The position numbers and the translations under genes are program-made. The notes under the pieces are model-generated. The model saw only the letters and a list, made by a program, of their open reading frames with translations. It did not search any database and had not been told where the DNA came from. From positions 92,912-156,911 of the forward strand of contig JAJEKV010000530.1 of the NCBI GenBank assembly GCA_021234155.1: 64,000 nt of DNA. Direction: 5' to 3'. This DNA comes from Isoetes taiwanensis (Eukaryota > Streptophyta > Lycopodiopsida > Isoetales > Isoetaceae). Of this stretch, positions 23,770 through 34,296 are shown one piece after another (the stretch's first letter is position 1; each line of letters starts with the position of its first letter).

Positions 23770-23850
23770 GTTGTATCTGAATTTATTGGCACCTTCATGC
23801 TCATATTTGTCGGCATAGAATGTAGCCATTGTAAATGAAAAATTTAATGG
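23770..23850 (+). pseudogene. NIP aquaporin exon fragment (first transmembrane segment)
   Basis: After a plausible acceptor (gtgtttcag) the frame reads VVSEFIGTFMLIFVGIECS, matching the start of the first helix of NIP-type aquaporins (EFIGTFxLIFxG). It stops shortly afterwards (CK-TGA-like). The NPA-containing exon that should follow is not found. Confidence 0.65.
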
Positions 23851-24013
23851 CACCATCACTACTATTGGTCTTATCAAGATGCATGGTTCTTATTCTTATC
23901 AAGATGCATGATTTGCATTACATTTTGAAATTGAGTACCAATTGATATTTGTTCTTTTATTATTTGTTCCTAATACAATGGTTTTACATGCTTCCCATTT
24001 AAGGTTCCATTCT

Positions 24014-24176
24014 ATGTAGGATCACATCAATCTGTGCGGGATTGGCATTGAAAGGAATATTCCACCCAGATTTACATGGTGGCGTCACAATTCCTCATGG
24101 AGATGAATATTGGCAGTCATTCGTTCTCGAATTTATTATTTCCTTCAATCTCATGTTTGTAGTCACGGTTGTTTTG
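24014..24176 (+). pseudogene. NIP5-like aquaporin exon fragment
   Basis: After acceptor-like ttaag the frame reads VPFYV, shifts once, then reads SICAGLALKGIFHPDLHGG, VTIPHGDEYWQSFVLEFII and SFNLMFVVTVVL before a stop. GIFHP-x-GGVT and LEFIISFNLMFVVT are typical of NIP5/NIP6 membrane aquaporins (boric or silicic acid channels). The reading frame ends at the position of the normal exon donor. Keeping an intron border argues for copying at the DNA level rather than through mRNA. It is a fragment without NPA motifs, so it is not functional. Confidence 0.75.
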
Positions 24177-25029
24177 TAAATGATAATGCGTCGTAAGTTC
24201 TTATGGTTCTTATGCATGCCTCAATTTTGTATTGTGGTAGACCTTTAGAACAGATGAATTTAAATGAAGCAAACATATTTTTTTCACGTCACATCCAAAG
24301 TCATTTCCCTTAGACTGAAAAGCTCATGCTCTTCAAAACGTGAAAAAGGTTAATCGCATTGATTAGCCATGCTTTCTAGGAGGCAAAACCTTTGGGAAAG
24401 GAAGAGAAAGATAGTTTGGCATTATTGGTACTGACCCACATATGATGTCGTTCCTTCTTGGCATCTTTGCTTTTGTTTCTTGGTACACTCTTTCCACACT
24501 CTCTGTAGTGCTTGCTTTTATTAATTGTAGTTTGTTGGAAGTAAATCGGTTCTTGCCCCGAAGAAATGTAGATGCAAAAGAAGTAGGCACTCTACCTATA
24601 CATTAATAGCTTTTCTTTACGCCTCTTCTCTCGATCAAAAGTTTGATGCATATGCAGGTCACAAAACGAGAATATACAAATGAAGGCATATGGAAGAACT
24701 GAAACTGGAGATCAGAGGGGAATCTATTCCTAAATGGAGCTTACTTTGTTCCATCCGATTTTGAATCAGGGGTTGTTTCTGAAAGAAAGCATCCACCCCT
24801 TTCTCTCTCTCGCCAAGCCTGCTACATTTGTGCAATATCTTACTATTAATCTTGGAGCCATCCCCCGCACCCGAGGCTTTGCACAAGAATAACTACGAGG
24901 AGAGTTGTTGATGTTGAAGATCTGGACCGAAAACATACTGAGTTGAAATAAAAACAACGGGGAAGAAAGTGCGTGAAAACTGCTTTGGACATAATGACTT
25001 TATCGACGGTCTTCTAATGCAAACTGCCC

Positions 25030-25105
25030 CACAATTCCTCATGGAGATGAATATTGGCAGTCATTCGTTCTTGAATTTATTATTTCCTTCAATCTCATGT
25101 TTGTA
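25030..25105 (+). pseudogene. Second copy of the NIP exon end (76 bp)
   Basis: It matches 24086-24161 almost base for base (PHGDEYWQSFVLEFIISFN part) but lacks both flanks. It lies about 450 bp upstream of a Helitron 3' end and may have been picked up by that element. Confidence 0.75.
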
Positions 25106-25522
25106 CAAAAATCAATCTCATGATAGCAATACATGTGCATTATAAATTGGAGCTTGAAACAAATGCTACCTAGTGATAGGCCTATAATTTTTTGTATATA
25201 GTTGGAAATATGTGAGGTGCCATGAATGCTATGCCATTGATTTGATTTAACTTATTCCCAACAACTACTCTTCTATTGACACTTATGTACTTCAATAATC
25301 TAAGCACCATTTGGATGTATTCAATTGTACACAATGGATGTCACAAGATAAAACATTTAAAATAATCGATACCCAAGAAGTTGCTAAAACCAAATTCTTT
25401 AGCAAATTCTACGCCATAACAATGACATAGCAATCCTACAATACAAATGCCAGGACACCAACATTACCAGTTCCAACAAACCTTATTATTTCTAGGTCTC
25501 CAACATTGCGGTTCAACTTTGT

Positions 25523-25551
25523 GCCCTAGCAACGCTGGGCACCTTAACTAG
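25523..25551 (+). mobile_element. Helitron 3' terminus, plus strand
   Basis: Hairpin gccctagcaacgctgggc (25523-25540), then accttaa and terminal CTAG (25548-25551) followed by T. This is the classical plant Helitron 3' end. The element extends to the left. I could not identify its 5' TC end, so its length and whether it includes the NIP fragments are open. Confidence 0.72.
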
Positions 25552-26128
25552 TAAAATTAATAGGATTATATAAGTTTGAACCGGATTGGCCCTTTTGTTA
25601 CAAAATCCATTAGGAACATTCTTGTAACAAAAAGGGTCAGCATGAAGTTTCTTTTTTACAAAGAATCTTGTAGTAGACTTGTATGTAATGAGAACTCTCT
25701 TTACAAGCACGCACAATGGAAACAAAATAAAACTTTTCTATTTCAGACAATTCTACAAGCTCGTCAAGTGTTGTAGTACATTGCAAAACCTATAATGCAT
25801 GCACTATATGATGAAAAAATGTTTTAGAGGTGGTCGTTTAACAACATTTAATATTGTAGGCGTATCTTAAATATAATATTTGCATTCCCTATACAAAAGT
25901 AGCTTAGTAAGAAAATCCTACTAGTATAAAATATAACAAAAAAAAAATCCTAGGACCTATGGCTTCAACCGGCCCAAATCCTTATACGCCATTTTTGGAC
26001 CGGTCGTATATCCTACAATATTTCATATGGACCGGAACTTTCTAATTTGAACCGGATTGTTTGATTCAATCCTAGGACTTTGTTGCACACTGGGTCCAGG
26101 CCTTTTGCTATTTGGTTCACAATAAAAA

Positions 26129-26167
26129 ACAAGGTGCTGCGCACGGAGGGTTGCCCTCCGATGCCCT
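26129..26167. repeat. Fourth copy of the dispersed GC-rich hairpin motif
   Basis: acaaggtgctgcgcacg...gggttgccctcc matches the motif in the tandem units at 4776, 10127 and 15487. It has a cleaner ggagggttgccctcc palindrome here. Confidence 0.55.
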
Positions 26168-27580
26168 GAGGGTAAAGTTGCTTAAATCAAACCGTGAAGA
26201 TATCTTCACAATCTATATTTAAATCAAAATTTCTACTTCAAACCCTACACGATATCTCCCATGTCAATATTACCTTCCTTTGGACTCTGGCGCTAGAAAA
26301 AAGGTTGATATGGTACAAGACAATACTTCTAGAACACAGCTGTTGTGGTCCTTTTACATCTTTTTCTTTCTTCCGGCCAAGAATCACGGATATTTGCAAT
26401 TTGATTAAAAATGCTTGTTTGAAAATCGGATACAAAGGGAAACCAAGCAAGGATACAAAGGAAACCTAAAAGGACTAAGGCCATGACAAATTCATATGCT
26501 CGAGCAAGAGATTTTACATTGTTCCAAGTGTTGAAACGCTTAAGTAATGGTCTTCTTTACCAAGACTAACCTCGTTGATTGTAATTTCGGTCGACCGCAC
26601 ATTGCATACTTAATCAAATGACATAGCTCTATAATTACCCGCAATAATATCTAGCCTATTGGCATGAATGCAAGAATGCTGACAAAAAGGTCACCGAGAG
26701 TTAAATCGGCCACCACAAAAAAGAATAATTATGATTGAAACAAATCCAACAAACCGCAGAGCCTTTAGTAATCGAACATCGCCCAAAGGTCACCATCGAA
26801 TCTTTTTCTCGCCCATTGAGACAATCTACATATGCAAAGACAAGCTCAATCTCGAGAAAATTACAAAAGATACAAAAACAAATAATAGCACGGGACAAAA
26901 AATACAACCTTCAACACAATGAGCACAACCCCAACAACGAGGCAAGAGAGACCATAAATCACGCAAGACAATGATGATTCAAAGCTCAACTAATTGATAA
27001 AAATCCATGGCAATACCAAACAGGTTTCATGCTTACAATTAAACTCTTATGGCCGTTTGCAACATGCAAATGGTAAACAAGTCCATATTGGTACGGAAGA
27101 AAATGAATATTCAAGATACAACAGCACCTTTTGCGGATGGGCTATGGGCATGGGCAATGTAAATAATTAACAAAGATGAGCAGCTCTATTCATGGCTCCT
27201 AGAATATAAACGGTAATTTTGGCAAACTTTCCATGCCAAACTACAAAGCCTCTATCTGTGGGTGGGCACTGCGGACTATTGTTATCGATCATTTCTTACA
27301 TGGAGGATGGAAGCATGTAACCCTTGGATATGCTTGACCCATGGTTTAACCGTTGAATGTATGCTAACCTCCTTGATTAAGCCCAAAGTCTCGAATTTGA
27401 CATTGTAACTCCTTAACTTATCGACAGGAGCATGTATTCCTCCGGTGGTTAAGAATAAAGCCAAGTATTACCTTCGAAAAAAATTCAACTTTCGGAAGAA
27501 GAAGAAGAAGAAGAAGAAGAAGAAGAATGTTTATTATGTCTATGAGACCATCGAGGGTCTAGAAGACAAGACATTCTGGC
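26168..27580. other. No recognised gene; GAA microsatellite at the right
   Basis: Several short ORFs (for example 26735-26974, 79 aa, Lys/Gln-rich) match no family I know. The only clear structure is a (GAA)n run of about ten triplets at 27497-27527. Confidence 0.4.
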
Positions 27581-28124
27581 CAGGGATAGGTTCAATATCA
27601 GCGTATGCTTTTTACGTAACAACGTATTTTTCGCTTTAATCTGACACAAATTTGACGTTTAATACGTCAAAAATACGCCCAAAAAATTTCGGCGTCGAAA
27701 AAATTTCTCGTAAAGCGAAACCTTTCAGTAGCGAAACTTCGCCGGTTTAAAAAAAAAAAAAAAAATTTTTTTTTTTTTTTCACAAGCGAATCCTTCCTGT
27801 GGCACACGCGAAACTTTTTCACAGAAGCAAAAGCCCGAAGGTTTAAGCTTACGAATTTTTTTTTTTTAGTTCACAAGTTTAAAAGGGTTCGCGCAGCGAA
27901 TTTTTTTTTTTTGAATTTTCAGAAGCGAACCTGAAGGGAATTTTCTGTGAAAAAGCTTTCAGCGTAAAAACAAAACCGGGAAGGTTTAACGGGCCACGCC
28001 GGGAATTTTTTTTTTCCCACGAAAGAGTATAAAATACGAAAAATACGTATTTTTCCCAAAAATACGTATTTTTGGACTTTATACGTCTGAAAAAATAATT
28101 TCATACGTACAGAACCTATCCCTG
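27581..28124. mobile_element. hAT-like TIR element without coding capacity
   Basis: The ends are cagggataggttc (27581-27593) and its complement gaacctatccctg (28112-28124), enclosing 544 bp. CAGGG termini suggest the hAT superfamily. The expected 8-bp target duplication is not clean (attctggc versus ttctacag). The inside is highly palindromic: an A17/T16 stretch near 27750-27780, and aatacgtattttt repeated on both strands near 28040-28075. Confidence 0.6.
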
Positions 28125-28139
28125 TTCTACAGACAATAT

Positions 28140-28734
28140 TGCTCAATCATATATCATCTAATATGCTCTCAAGTGGGGCATCATTAGGCTCGCTCTCTTC
28201 TTTTTCATAGTCGTCCAACAGTTGCCTATAATTTTTAATGGATAGTTCTCTCATCTTCATCACATCTGTTAAGAAATTTCCAATAGTGTGGACCGGTTTT
28301 CTAAAGAAATCATGCAAAGAGATATTATCACGGAATACCATAGAGATCTCTAAGATTCGTAGGCGGGACAATGTAATACCAAATGATTCTCATCCTCTAT
28401 CTCATCATCTCCACATACTGCATGTATCGCCTCAGTATCTTGGAAGATTCCCCATCTTCCAACCTCTATTCCCAAATGATGAGAACTTAGCCTTAATCGC
28501 AGATATCATATGCCTTTTCTTGTATGAGACTTTGCCTGCAAGGTGGGGCGCTGCACATAAATTGGGATTAACAACCTTCCTGTAAAGAGGAGGCATTGTT
28601 GCTTTTGCACTTCCAAATCCACTAACTTTAGGTGTCCATCTAACATAAGGAACTGAAGCAAAACTTGGTTCTGGATGACAAAACCCATGCTCAAGTAGTC
28701 GATATAAACAGGTTGAGAATAATGCCCTCTTCAA
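28140..28734 (-). other. Unrecognised ORFs, minus strand
   Basis: Minus-strand frames 28371-28147 (acidic, ends ESILDDI) and 28694-28506 (FVIQNQVLLQFLMLDGHLKL) look protein-like in composition, but I cannot assign them. They may be exons of a decayed gene or of a transposon. No splice model was convincing. Confidence 0.3.
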
Positions 28735-29760
28735 CCGGGGGCATGTACAAGCTTAATGCAAGAAGAATAGCACTAAATGTCATTTCATTTGGCCTAATGG
28801 CATTAGCTTGCATTTTTGAAAACACCTTGTATGCCAAGCCCGCAAAGCCATATACCGAGCATATTCTGCGATGTCATCGTGATCTCGATTTTTACTATGT
28901 CACATACATATCAACAAGTGCATTTTGTACAATGACATGTGATTGGCATTCAGCCTCAACAATTTGTTTGTGGACTTGTGCGCTCGCCCAAAGCTCCTAC
29001 ACTGCCACAAGCCTTCAAGATGCTGGAATATATAAACTTATCTAACAACACGCCATGATGCTGAATATTTTCAAAGCACTAGCCCTAGGTAGCCTTTGCC
29101 ATGCTGTGCATATCCTGCAATAAGAATATTCCACACAACCACGTCTTTTTGTGGCAGTCCGTCAAAAACTCTGTTGGCCTCATCCAAGTTTTCACCTTTT
29201 GCATACATATCAATAAGGGCACTGGCAACTACGAGATCGAATTGCAACTTTGCCTCAATTATTTGCACATGGGATCAATCTGCCCCGCTGTTATAAAATG
29301 CTCAAAAATGTCACTTTGCCAGGAGGTATCCCACCTTGCTGCGTTGCCTCGAAGCATTCGAAAGCAAAGCATACTTGACCATTCCATCCATATCCTGCAA
29401 TCATTGCATTCATGAGACAACATCTCTATACAAATTTTGAAAAGCTTTATGTGCTTGCTCCAAGCATCCACATTTAGCATACATATCGACAAGAACATTC
29501 CCCGCAATCTTGTCAGGTAGGATCCCATTCTGAATACTCACTCATGTAGATCGAAACCCATTGTGGAGCACTGTTCATGAACGCCACCGGCTCGCTTCTG
29601 TAACCCATATTCCCACATGCCTTTAATATGCTAGGCAATGTGAATACATCCGGTTTTGTGCCTTTGGGGACATTGAATTGTAAAATTGAAGAGTAATATC
29701 CATCTCACCAAATTTTGCATGTCCATCAATAACCATATTCCGTGTGTGTACTTGATTAGG
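28735..29760 (-). pseudogene. PPR protein remnant
   Basis: Minus-strand pieces show plant PPR repeat signatures: SALIDMYAKGENLDEANRVF followed by GLPQKDVVVWNILIAGYAQHG (29268-29071), and upstream pieces FTLPSILKACGNMGY-like, LVDMYAKCG-like and YSSILKACGSVGAL in different frames. PPR proteins of this kind bind organellar RNA, often for editing in mitochondria or plastids. At least six frameshifts break it, and no start or C-terminal DYW/E domain is seen. Several of the shifts are single-base, so part of the damage may be sequencing error. Confidence 0.75.
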
Positions 29761-30610
29761 TTTTACAACCCATGAATGCTCGATTTGCATCAATTAAATT
29801 TCCATGGCAAATAGACGAATCGGGGGCTCAACCAAGAAGGCAACAGAGTCTAGGTTAGAGTTAGCTAATAATGACCGCAGACTTGCCTACCAATTGCCAA
29901 ATCTCCATATCTTAAACATTCCCTGGACCAAGCAATGAGCAAGATCTTTCTATATGGAAAAACCCTTACCTTGTTGCCGATTATGTTCGCTAAACCCAAG
30001 GGCTTGATCCAATATTGAGCGTTCTCGACATCCCTTAAATTTGGATGAACAATTGTCATCTTTAGAATCCCTTCCCTCACCTGACAAATCTCTTGCTCTG
30101 CGGACTTATCCAAGACTCTCTATTCTCTCATCTCCACGATTATGAAACCGCTCAAGTGAACAGTTGTGCCTAGTTGGAATTAGAGTTGCATGCTTGCAAA
30201 AATGCCGAGAACAATATAAATGCCTCCCTCCAACATCCCGAATGTTTTGCAAAGCAATATTATTTGCTTTTCTTTACAATGAGCGCAATGCCAAGTATTG
30301 AGCGGCTGAAATGCTAATGCATCCACTCCAACATCCGAAAGTATCTTGTTGCTATATTTCCCTGCTACAAAGATTTTCTTCCCATCGGAATACCGGTTAT
30401 AGCTGAAAAACACTATTTCCTAAAGAAGATTATTTTTTCTACTTTGATGGAAAAACAGGCTTTGACATTTGAAAATGTTCTTTTCTAGCATTCGCCAGGT
30501 TGTAATGCCAAAAACTCGCTTTTGCAATAGACCTGGATATGGTAGAAAGTTACCCGTTAGAATGTTCCGCGATTCGAACGCACTGCACCGCCAATTTACG
30601 TGAAAAAATC
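29761..30610. other. No recognised gene
   Basis: A minus-strand frame at 30113-29865 contains CQVREGILKMTIVHPNLRDV-like sequence that I cannot place. Nothing else stands out. Confidence 0.35.
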
Positions 30611-30720
30611 GGCTTTTAGCAAATCATAGAATATCCTAGGTATATTCCAGCATATACCTAGGATATGTGATAAACCCATTATAACAGAGGGTTTGCCCCC
30701 CTAGGGGCAACCCAAAAATT
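30611..30720 (+). repeat. 110-bp direct repeat, left copy
   Basis: It is about 75-80% similar by eye to 33381-33490, sharing gcatatacctag and a ttgccccc-taggggcaacccaaaaa hairpin-like core. The two copies are in the same orientation, 2.77 kb apart. Confidence 0.7.
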
Positions 30721-32165
30721 GCTACTTTAGGATGTCTGGTCGATTTGGTATTTTGCCTATGGGCTACTTTGGTAATATAAATCAATGCAGTTGCCCATTG
30801 GGAGGGAATTGATCACATAGAATAGAATTGATCACATTTTAAGGCTCTTCATTACAGCAGGCCAGGGTGAGATGTTGCATTCTAAATGCCACTGCAATTT
30901 GTATACGTTGGGCACTATATTCGTATTTGTTAGGACAATGCCCTAACAAAATGCGTAATTACATGTGTCTTAAAAGGGGGGTCCCGTCCAATGAGCCATT
31001 TCCTTTGAATTACCTTGTAAGCGACACAACTGTTAATTTTTCTTTGTGAACCATTGCAGCTCTACCAACTAGCCAGATTAATGGCAGACAGCTTCTAAGA
31101 AGGGTGAGAGAAAAGAATAGAAGGTGATACTCTTTTCTTTTAATCCAGTACCAGTATAGCACGAGCATGCGTCTATCATTCTCCCATATAGTTATACTCC
31201 TTTCGGTAAATAGAGAGCCCGAAATTTATTTTTCTTCTCCTTCATATTTATCCATGCTATTCAATCATACATGCAACTCCCATTAAAACCATGATGGCAC
31301 TTTATTTTAGATATCCAGGGGTCTTGATGTAATGAGGAGATGAAGAAAAAACAATATCCAAATTATTGTATACATTATATTAAATGGATGACTAAACAAT
31401 GAAAATGCAATCATAGCTCTTGAAGTCCCTTCTCTGCGGAGCTCATCAAGTATCTTTTTTCTTTCTCTAGCAACAATTTTTGCTTCCTCCACGGCCCTAA
31501 CTGCAAATGTTTGACATATTAAATGTAATGTTTCAAATACCTCAGAAGTAGTACAAAATAAATTTTCGCAGCTTTTTCTTGGTGAAAACATCTTATGTAC
31601 AAATAGATTACAAGGAAACAAACAGATTTAGGACTTTGGCTCAAATGCAAGGTTTCGCAGGAAGGAACCCATCAAAAGATGTCTCGAACGTAGAGGCATT
31701 CTTCTCTCGTGTCTCAAAGCCAATGTAAAAAACAAGACTATTATTCGCCTTAAAACATGTTAACTTTGGTAATACATTGTAACAATGTCGATGCTAATTT
31801 TTTTAGACCGCCAAAATTGTCATATCCGGCAAGTCAATGTAGATCTACTTGACCTACTAGTTAGTAAATAAAAGAGAGGACCCCATATGGATAGCGTGAT
31901 ATGATTACTTGTGCATACTAATGCTTGGGCGTTCATAAGTAATTGGTGAAATGTCCAAAAAGCTTGCATCTTATAATCGATCTGGTCATTTATCTGGGTG
32001 AATGGCGAGCTCAAATTCAAAAGTGCTATTAGGTCAAAATTTAGGTGCATGCAAACATTCACCATGTGACCTATAAGCGTTCTTACACACAGATAGTAAA
32101 GAAAGTCAATTAAAAGGACTGGAAGAAAATGTAGAAAAATGGCCATGCCAAATAGGTAATTACTA
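30721..32165 (-). other. Mostly non-coding; one unassigned exon-like peptide on the minus strand
   Basis: At 31500-31419 (minus) a frame reads RAVEEAKIVARERKKILDEL and continues RREGTSRA, a charged helix preceded by a tttgcag acceptor-like site. It may be an exon of a small protein together with 32470-32342, but the intron phases do not match as read. Confidence 0.35.
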
Positions 32166-32341
32166 CTACCACGCCACCAAATGCAGGAAAAACAGTAAAA
32201 TAAAAAAGCATTTACAAGGCTTCTTCACACAATAATGCTTCAGTTGAATTAGGAACTCCATTTCAGATGGTGAATCAAGCCTAATGCTTTGAAATCCCGA
32301 ATAAAAGTTTGATAATGCAGAAGGAGAGAAAAGCATACCTT

Positions 32342-33049
32342 GTCCTCCTGGCGATGAGCCATATGAACATGAACTCTGTCTGTGAACCTGCCGAACACAA
32401 ACATAGCAGCCACCATACCTGCAAACGTGTAAACCCGCACCATCGCCGGAGCTGTGAGGTAACGCCCTAGAAAAGTAGGAATAAGGTCTCACCAATCTCC
32501 AAACTCTAACACTCTTATCTGCAGAGCCACTGCACAATATACCATCCATGGATGCTAAGCATAGCACAAAGATGTCGATGCCCCTTCAAGTTCTCGATGT
32601 AATCGCATTCTTTTAGTGATCCGTTCTCGGACCTTGATTAATCCTTCACTTGTGCCGAATCACGTAAATTCTTCCTTATGGCTCATTGCTAGAGCATTTA
32701 CTGCAGACTTATGTTGTAATGTAGCAAAAAGAACATGCTCTTTCTTACCTTTTTGCCATACCTTCACCTTCTTACCTGCAGATCCAGTATAAACAAGGCC
32801 ATCCTTTTCCACTGCCACACAATTCACAAAGATCACCATGTACATGGATGGATTCAACACACATGAAATCGAAATCCTCCAAATCTTCAAGGTTCTATCC
32901 CAAGAAAACAGTAGAGCATCTTTGAAGTCATGATCGTTAGCCAAACAAGAAATGGTGTCAAAATCTTCGGATCCAAACACACAATTTATGTCTTCTAACT
33001 TTGAACAAAGCCCTTTAATGAAGAACCCTAAATATAAGATCTTTAGCAA
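32342..33049 (-). pseudogene. JINGUBANG-type WD40 fragment, frameshifted
   Basis: Minus-strand WD blades: LLFSWDRTLKIWR, then VAVEKDGLVYTGSAGKKVKV-W, HKSAVNALAM, a shift near 32660, then CLASMDGILCSGSADKSVRV-WR. This spacing and wording match plant JINGUBANG-like cytosolic WD40 proteins (kinase or pollen-germination regulators in the best-known case). Only about three of seven blades are present. From 32470 the same strand carries an unrelated hydrophobic peptide (RVYTFAGMVAAMFVFGRFTD...) ending at a GTATGC donor, so a second gene piece is joined here. Confidence 0.68.
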
Positions 33050-33380
33050 GAGGCGAGTATGGGAAAGCTTGTGGGAAGTCGGATGGCTGGAGCTCGGCCT
33101 CCAAACTCGATCCTATGATCCCGATGACCGCTGAAAACCCTATTTTTTATGTTGATGATAGTCTTATTTGCTCCATCTCCATTACCAAACCTTGAAAACT
33201 TCTGCGGAAATCAGCCATGGCAAGATCATAAGTTAACACTATCTTGAAAGCAAGATGGCAACGATTTGGTGCACATATCTACGCGCTGATATCTTCTTCG
33301 AAATGGAGCGAGCACCGGTTTCCCGGTTTCCACAGTTCCTCTCCAGCAACAGGGGCAACCTAACATTTACAGCCTATGAT

Positions 33381-33490
33381 GGGTTTTTAGCAGTCATTGG
33401 CATATTCTGGGTATATATTGGCATATACCTAGCATATGCCACAAACCCACCTCAACAAGGGCTTGCCCCCTTAGGGGCAACCCAAAAACT
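33381..33490 (+). repeat. 110-bp direct repeat, right copy
   Basis: Partner of 30611-30720. It lies immediately beside the Pif1-like helicase fragment. Confidence 0.7.
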
Positions 33491-33856
33491 AGCAGAACTG
33501 CAGGGTTGGGAACAAGGCTAGATAGATAGATTTGAGTTGGAATTTAGATTTGTGATTGAATATGGGAGGGAGCTGGGCGTGGTCGCCGAAGAGGATTATC
33601 GCCCGTGTTCGCAGGAACTCGCTTGGTGGTTGCTTCGTTACTTCTTCTATTTGCCTGAGTATCATGTTGAGGTTGGTGAACGTGAGCATTGACATCTCGT
33701 CAAGGATGGTGCCTTACGTCCGTGTGCCTGACTTTGTACGGCCATTGCTTTTTTACTGCACAATGAAAGAGTGTCGTGCGTTAGTGAAGTTGGAGAGCTG
33801 CCTCTCGCGTTTTGGGTTTGCATGTCTACCTGGGATTGCGAATTGGTAGTGCGCAA
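33491..33856 (-). pseudogene. Pif1-type helicase fragment (possibly Helitron-derived)
   Basis: The minus strand reads DEMSMLTFTNLNMILRQIEE and, about 40 residues on, ILFGDHAQLPPI. This is the Walker B / GDxxQLPPV pair of Pif1 helicases, which are the C-terminal part of Helitron Rep-Hel proteins as well as of host Pif1. The sequence upstream is out of frame and the Walker A is not found. The presence of Helitron ends elsewhere in the window makes a transposon origin plausible but not proven. Confidence 0.6.
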
Positions 33857-34291
33857 TGGTCACTCCTCTCCATAGCTTAGGTTTGTTGCTTCTAGTCTCA
33901 AAGAATGCAAAGGCTTGAGGAATTGGTTGGGCGGTTCGAGAGTTGGCAAAGCATTATTATGTTGCTCTATATATATTTTTGTTCGTTGGAATTATTTGAT
34001 GAAGCTAGAGTCGTAGGAGAAAGAGATTAAACATTCATTAGGATAAAAGGAAGAAGATTGTGTGTGTTTGCGTCGAAAGTGTCTATATTATGTCTTTGAA
34101 TAATTTACATCAATTCCATGGGAAAGCTGAGCCCACTATGAAGCATGGCATCGATCTAGCTATCTTTTACCCATCAAACTTATGATTGCCCCATTGTCAA
34201 ATTAAAATGAGTTAACGTACTCAACTATTTGATGTGGTGGTTGGCGCTTAGCTAAAAATAACATATATGCAAGCAAGCACTCTACATGACG
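33857..34291. other. No recognised gene; left flank of the intact gypsy element
   Basis: AT-rich sequence ending in the target-site copy tacat (34292-34296). Confidence 0.5.
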
Positions 34292-34296
34292 TACAT

